Shown piece after piece: positions 8,211 through 11,785 of a stretch of DNA of 11,785 nucleotides. The translations under genes were made by a program, and so were the position numbers. Within the stretch, counting starts at the first letter, position 1, and each line of letters starts with the position of its first letter. The stretch is from positions 1-11,785 of the forward strand of contig DHCV01000017.1 in assembly GCA_002399025.1 (NCBI GenBank), given 5' to 3'. The DNA comes from Bacteroidales bacterium UBA4893. GTDB lineage: Bacteria; Bacteroidota; Bacteroidia; Bacteroidales; P3. The notes beneath the pieces are model-generated. The model made no database searches, was not told the origin of the DNA, and saw only the letters and a list, made by a program, of their open reading frames with translations.

Positions 8211-10946
8211 ATGAAAAAAACATTTATAGTATTATTTGTACTTATTTTAGGAATAAATTTCAGCACAAAAGCACATGATTTTTTTGCAGTTAATAGTGAT
8301 GGAGATACTATTTATTATGTCTATACTAATACGAATACAGTTGGAGTAAGTTTTCAAGGAAATTATGCAAATTCATTTTCTAATGAGTACCATGGAGATA
8401 TTAGAATTCCTGATTCTGTATTATATAATGGGATATATTATAAAGTAACATCAATTGGTCTTGCTGCTTTTTCGGATAATACATTAGTTACTTCAATTAT
8501 TCTGCCTTCAACTCTAACTGGCATTGGTCAAACTGCATATAGTGGTTGCTCAGGACTTTCCAAAATCACAATACCACAAAATGTTGGAAACATTAGTTCT
8601 GGTGCTTTTCAAAATTGTACTTCATTAGATACTGTATATTTTAATGCTACAAATTGCATTTCTATGGGTAGTTCTTCAAATGGTGTTTTTAATGGATGTA
8701 ATAATTTAAACGCAATTATTATTGGTAATAATGTTACAAGAATTCCTAATTATGCATTTTATAATTGCTCTACCCTAACCTCTATAAATATTCCTTCATC
8801 AGTTACTACAATTGGGATAAATGCATTTAATAATTGCACCAACCTAATAACTATAAATCTTCCTTCAACTATAACATCTATCAATATTGCAGCTTTTATG
8901 AATTGTACTTCATTAAAAAATATTAATCTACCATCGTCCCTTATTTCCCTTCTAAATAATGTATTTAATGGATGTAAGAGTTTAGACTCAGTTATCATTC
9001 CTCAATCAGTTATAAATATTGGAAGTTATATTTTTGCTAATTGCGATAGCTTAACCTATGTTAGTTTTCCAAACTCCATAAACACTCTATCTGACTATGC
9101 TTTTCAAAACTGTATTTCGCTAACCTCTTTAAATGCTCCATCTATTACTTCACTTGGAACAGGAGTTTTTCAAGGTTGCAGAAGTTTAACAACTTACACC
9201 TTACCTAATAATCTTACAAATATTCCAGAGAACATATTTCTTGATTGTTCAAATTTAACATCAATAATTATACCTCAAAGTGTTACAAGGATTAAAAGCA
9301 AAGCATTTAAAAATTGTTCTGCATTGAATCATATTGATATTCCTAACTCTGTTTCTATTATTGACAGTTACGCTTTTGATAGTTGCAGTTCATTGTCAAT
9401 TATAAATATCCCAAGTATTATAAGTTATATTAGTAATAATACTTTTAGAAGCTGTACTAATTTGGATACAATTATAATGAATCGAATAAATCCACCAACA
9501 ATTGCTTCTAATGCATTTCTAAATATTCCTGATAATGTAACTATAATTCTTCCGTGCAGTTCAAAACTAAAATACCTAAATGCAACAAATTGGAGTAGTT
9601 TCACAAACTTTAAAGAATTAAGCACTTGTCAATATACTATCAATGTTCAATCTAATGATTCTACATTAGGAGTGGTTACTGGAGCGGGAATATATCCTTT
9701 TGACACAATAACAATAACCGCTACTCCGCTTCAAAATTATTCTTTTATTAGTTGGAATGATGGAGATACAAATTCAATAAGAACAGTTATTGTTACAAAA
9801 GATAGCACATTTACTGCAATATTTAAGCAAGTTGTTTATTCAAATATTAATGACACCATTTGTCAAGGTCAAACCTATCCTTTTTATGGAAATAACTTAA
9901 CAGTAGATGGATTCTATTCTCACACAATTCCAGCATCTCAAACAAAAGATAGCATAATCAACCTTCAATTAAAAGTAAATCCAAGTTATTCAATTGAGAT
10001 TTACGACACCATTTGTGAAGGTCAAACCTATACTGAATATGGATTTAATACCAATATTTCTGGTCTCAATACTCTAAACTTTCAAACGACAAAAGGTTGC
10101 GACAGCATAATTAACCTATATCTTTATATTAATCAAAGTCCAACAACAAACATTCAAGCCTCAATTTGTCAAGGACATACTTATTCGTTAAATGGTTTTA
10201 ATGCTGACACAGCAGGATTACATACATTAAATCTTCAAACATATAAAGGATGTGACAGTACTGTTAATCTTACTCTATTTATGCATCCGTCATATAGTGC
10301 TGATATTTATGGTGAAGTTTGTGAAGGTAAGTTCTATTATCAAAATGGTTTCTTTGAACATATGCCAGGCATTCACACTCGTTATCTTCAAACAACAAAG
10401 GGTTGTGACAGTTTAATAAATCTTCATTTAACAGTTATACAAACTCCTGCTCCAACCAATCTTACGCTAAATAATATTACAAACTATATTGAGCTAAACT
10501 GGGAAGGAGAACAAGAAAACTATGTAATTTATAGAGATAATGATTCTTTAACTGTGACTACTTTAAGAATATATCAAGATACTAATGTTGTTGAAGGTGT
10601 AAATTATTGCTATAAGATTAAAGCTTTAAATGGTGAGTGTGAAAGTGTTTTCTCTAATGAAGAATGTAAAACTTTCCTTGATATTAATTCAGTTGAAACA
10701 AATGATTTTAATGCTTACCTCTACCCTAACCCAACCAGCAATAAAACTATTCTAAGAGTTGAAGGATTAAATGAAAATGCTAATGTAAGAATTTATGACA
10801 TTACTGGAAGATTGATTAAAACATTAGAACTAAATGCAAATGATAAAGAATTAGAAATTGATGTAGAAAACTTTGCAAAAGGTGTTTATAGTATTAGAAT
10901 AATTAATTCCTCAATAAATATTTCTACGAAGTTTATCAAAGAGTAA
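8211..10946 (+). CDS. BspA-type leucine-rich-repeat surface protein, T9SS-secreted
   Basis: Encodes 911 aa. Sec signal peptide at 1-21 (cleavage after STKA). Residues about 22-80 form a BspA-type cap ending in an ynG-x-YKVTSIG motif. An LRR_5/BspA array runs to about 446, with 14 repeats each holding a Cys in an AFxNCxxL context and an IP-x-S-V strand. A divergent InlB-B-like domain lies at about 473-540 (ITATP, FISWNDGD, TAIF). Four repeats of 51 residues lie at about 544-742 (IC-x-GQTY ... TTKGCDS). An Fn3-like domain (about 745-823) and a type A sorting domain (824-911) end the protein. BspA-like proteins in oral Bacteroidota and in Treponema bind fibronectin, fibrinogen or other host and bacterial partners; here the ligand is unknown. 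The gene begins 16 bp after the previous stop and has no promoter of its own in that gap, so it is very likely co-transcribed with it. No catalytic residues are seen. Confidence 0.9.
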   Translation: MKKTFIVLFVLILGINFSTKAHDFFAVNSDGDTIYYVYTNTNTVGVSFQGNYANSFSNEYHGDIRIPDSVLYNGIYYKVTSIGLAAFSDNTLVTSIILPSTLTGIGQTAYSGCSGLSKITIPQNVGNISSGAFQNCTSLDTVYFNATNCISMGSSSNGVFNGCNNLNAIIIGNNVTRIPNYAFYNCSTLTSINIPSSVTTIGINAFNNCTNLITINLPSTITSINIAAFMNCTSLKNINLPSSLISLLNNVFNGCKSLDSVIIPQSVINIGSYIFANCDSLTYVSFPNSINTLSDYAFQNCISLTSLNAPSITSLGTGVFQGCRSLTTYTLPNNLTNIPENIFLDCSNLTSIIIPQSVTRIKSKAFKNCSALNHIDIPNSVSIIDSYAFDSCSSLSIINIPSIISYISNNTFRSCTNLDTIIMNRINPPTIASNAFLNIPDNVTIILPCSSKLKYLNATNWSSFTNFKELSTCQYTINVQSNDSTLGVVTGAGIYPFDTITITATPLQNYSFISWNDGDTNSIRTVIVTKDSTFTAIFKQVVYSNINDTICQGQTYPFYGNNLTVDGFYSHTIPASQTKDSIINLQLKVNPSYSIEIYDTICEGQTYTEYGFNTNISGLNTLNFQTTKGCDSIINLYLYINQSPTTNIQASICQGHTYSLNGFNADTAGLHTLNLQTYKGCDSTVNLTLFMHPSYSADIYGEVCEGKFYYQNGFFEHMPGIHTRYLQTTKGCDSLINLHLTVIQTPAPTNLTLNNITNYIELNWEGEQENYVIYRDNDSLTVTTLRIYQDTNVVEGVNYCYKIKALNGECESVFSNEECKTFLDINSVETNDFNAYLYPNPTSNKTILRVEGLNENANVRIYDITGRLIKTLELNANDKELEIDVENFAKGVYSIRIINSSINISTKFIKE
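8547..9455 (+). repeat. BspA-like LRR array, 14 Cys-marked repeats
   Basis: The repeat cysteines are at residues 113, 136, 163, 186, 209, 232, 255, 278, 301, 323, 346, 369, 392 and 415. Spacing is 23 residues throughout, except one of 27 (a four-residue insertion, 136 to 163) and one of 22 (301 to 323). Each repeat reads roughly AF-x-NC-x-x-L-x-x-I-x-IP-x-S-V-x-x-I. The Cys sits at the inner ladder position typical of this class and is not expected to form disulfides. Confidence 0.92.
9840..10436 (+). repeat. four 51-residue IC-x-GQTY / KGCDS repeats
   Basis: Residues about 544-742. The first Cys of each unit is at 551, 602, 653 and 704, an exact 51-residue period (153 bp). In units 2-4 a second Cys follows 28 residues later (630, 681, 732) inside GCDS, suggesting one disulfide per unit. 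Unit 1 has Lys at the equivalent place (579), leaving its Cys551 unpaired. Similar IC-x-G ... GCDS repeats are common in large Bacteroidota surface proteins; I know of no assigned function. Confidence 0.88.
10680..10943 (+). other. type A T9SS C-terminal sorting domain (second cargo)
   Basis: Residues 824-911, with the same order of landmarks as the sorting domain at 7925-8191 (YPNP, YDITGR, KGVY-x-IRI). Of the 88 aligned positions about 70 are identical, including 27 consecutive residues (859-885 here, 1868-1894 in the first protein). The last few residues differ (ends FIKE rather than LIVNR). It marks this protein for T9SS export by the same machinery. Confidence 0.92.
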
Positions 10947-11012
10947 ATCTATGAATAATAAAATTGTAGATAATTGAGTTAGTAAGGTAAATATATTATA
11001 AATTTACGCAGT

Positions 11013-11639
11013 ATGAAAAGAATAATTTTAATAATAGTGGTTCTTATTGGTTTGGGTGCTTATAATCTTAATGCACAAGAGCCAATTAGGGTTATTGATT
11101 CTACTCAAAACAACCCTCAGGGGGTAGTAAACCCAGAAGTAATTAAGTCTCAAAAGGAAGTTGAGAAGGTTCAAAAAGATATTGAAAAGGCAAGGTTGAA
11201 TGCTGAGAAAGCACAGCAAAAAGCTCAAAAGGAAATTGAAAAAGCTCAAAAAGAAGCTAAAAAAGCTGAAAAGCAAAGAATCAAAGCCGAAAAGCAAAGA
11301 ATCAAAGCCGAAAAGAAAAAAATTAAAGCCGAGAAAGCTGCTGAAAAAGAAATAAAAAAACAAGAAAAAATAGCTAAGAAAGAGGCTAAGAAAGCTGAAA
11401 AAGCGGAGAAAGAAAGAGTTAAAGCTCAAAAAGCAGCTCAAAAAGAGGAAAAGAAACAAGCTAAGATAGCTGAAAAACAAGCTAAAATAGCTGAAAAGCA
11501 AGCTAAGGAACAAGCTAAGGAAGAAATTAAGCAAGCTAAGATGCAAGCTGAGGCAGCTAAGCAGGCAGCTAAGGATGCTAAAAAACAAGCAAAAGAAGCT
11601 AAGAAACAAGCTAAGGAAATGGAAAAAAGATTAAAATAA
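11013..11639 (+). CDS. exported Lys/Ala/Glu-rich coiled-coil protein
   Basis: Encodes 208 aa. Residues 1-21 are a Sec signal peptide (MKR, hydrophobic core, cleavage after NLNA before Gln-Glu). Residues 22-44 are a short flexible linker with Pro and Gly. Residues 45-208 are one continuous low-complexity helix: 54 of 164 are Lys and 35 are Ala, the rest mostly Glu and Gln, with no Pro, Gly or aromatic residue. Several exact seven-residue repeats (KAEKQRI; IAEKQAK) fit a coiled coil or a long single alpha-helix. No lipobox Cys, membrane anchor, OmpA domain or T9SS sorting domain is present, so the product should stay in the periplasm. Sequences of this composition (TolA-like linkers, Skp-like helices) cannot be assigned by similarity; function unknown. 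It lies 66 bp after the LRR gene and is followed by a strong terminator, so it may be the last gene of that operon. The reading frame is supported by the signal peptide. Confidence 0.8.
   Translation: MKRIILIIVVLIGLGAYNLNAQEPIRVIDSTQNNPQGVVNPEVIKSQKEVEKVQKDIEKARLNAEKAQQKAQKEIEKAQKEAKKAEKQRIKAEKQRIKAEKKKIKAEKAAEKEIKKQEKIAKKEAKKAEKAEKERVKAQKAAQKEEKKQAKIAEKQAKIAEKQAKEQAKEEIKQAKMQAEAAKQAAKDAKKQAKEAKKQAKEMEKRLK
11262..11324 (+). repeat. 21-bp heptad repeat, three copies
   Basis: Three in-frame 21-bp units encode KAEKQRI, KAEKQRI and KAEKKKI. The first two differ by one base (GCT/GCC); the third has drifted at its end. A second pair of seven-residue units (IAEKQAK twice) lies near 11464-11505. The unit equals one coiled-coil heptad, so copy-number change by slippage would lengthen the helix without breaking its phase. 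Confidence 0.75.
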
Positions 11640-11694
11640 ATCTTTTATATGAATGTTTCTTGACCCTTTGAGGTTATTGAAAATTAGACGACAT

Positions 11695-11730
11695 AAAAAA
11701 AGTGTGGGAAAATCTTCTCACACTTTTTTT
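11695..11730 (+). terminator. rho-independent terminator, possibly bidirectional
   Basis: A 16-bp stem with a four-base loop. A7 at 11695-11701 pairs with T7 at 11724-11730; GTGTG (11702-11706) pairs with CACAC (11719-11723). Then come one G-U, one G-C and two A-U pairs, with AATC (11711-11714) as the loop. The stem runs straight into nine T's in total on the plus strand. Because the left arm begins with seven A's, the reverse strand also reads as hairpin plus T-run. It lies 55 bp after the stop of the coiled-coil gene and closes the rightward transcription unit. Confidence 0.88.
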
Positions 11731-11785
11731 TTGCTTTCTAAGTCCTTATTCTATAAAATTAATTCTTCGTTTTAATTTACTAACT

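Noticed and set aside
8547..10436. CRISPR array or DNA-level tandem repeats
   Set aside because: The periodicity is in the protein (23 and 51 residues), with drifted codons between units. There are no identical DNA repeats separated by unique spacers.
10999..11006. TAAATTTA as a -7 box for the coiled-coil gene
   Set aside because: It lacks the final G, has no clear -33 partner, and would place the transcript start at the ATG itself.
11028..11609. Long minus-strand open frame (193 codons) opposite the coiled-coil gene
   Set aside because: It is rich in Phe, Leu and Ser only because it is the complement of Lys/Glu/Ala codons. The plus-strand frame has a good signal peptide, so this is a shadow.

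Overview
The window is AT-rich DNA from a member of the Bacteroidota, probably an uncultured gut- or sediment-type Bacteroidales. Three things point there. Two large secreted proteins end in a type A C-terminal sorting domain of the type IX secretion system (T9SS). The promoter-like sites resemble the Bacteroidota -7 box (TAnnTTTG) rather than a sigma-70 -10 box. The genes mostly lack a clear Shine-Dalgarno sequence. No RNA genes, insertion sequences, phage genes or CRISPR arrays are visible.

Layout. Bases 1-127 hold no gene. A leftward gene (128-697) encodes a small protein with one N-terminal membrane segment and a GyrI-like domain whose layout resembles eukaryotic TEX264. It is divergent, across about 108 bp, from a rightward polytopic membrane protein of the DUF4153/DUF4173 type (806-2338). 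A 90-bp gap with a promoter-like site leads to a pair of T9SS cargo genes. The first (2429-8194, 1921 aa) is a mosaic adhesin-like protein: four [jelly-roll + Fn3] modules, a CUB-like domain, a PKD-like domain, a proprotein-convertase P domain, an Ig/PKD-like domain, an Fn3-like domain and the sorting domain. The second (8211-10946, 911 aa) starts 16 bp later. It has a BspA-type leucine-rich-repeat array with near-perfect 23-residue spacing, an InlB-B-like domain, four repeats with an exact 51-residue period, an Fn3-like domain and a closely related sorting domain. A third rightward gene (11013-11639) encodes an exported Lys/Ala/Glu coiled-coil protein, followed by a strong rho-independent terminator (11695-11730).

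How they fit together. The two large genes are very probably co-transcribed and make cell-surface or released adhesion/recognition proteins exported through Sec and then the T9SS. Neither shows an enzymatic active site. The coiled-coil protein may share their transcript, because no terminator is seen before it, but it has no sorting domain and so should stay in the periplasm or envelope. The left-hand pair looks unrelated to the surface-protein genes. I see no evidence for a new multi-gene defence or mobile system. The most notable items are the TEX264-like protein, the enzyme-free P domain, the strictly periodic repeats and the paired sorting domains.
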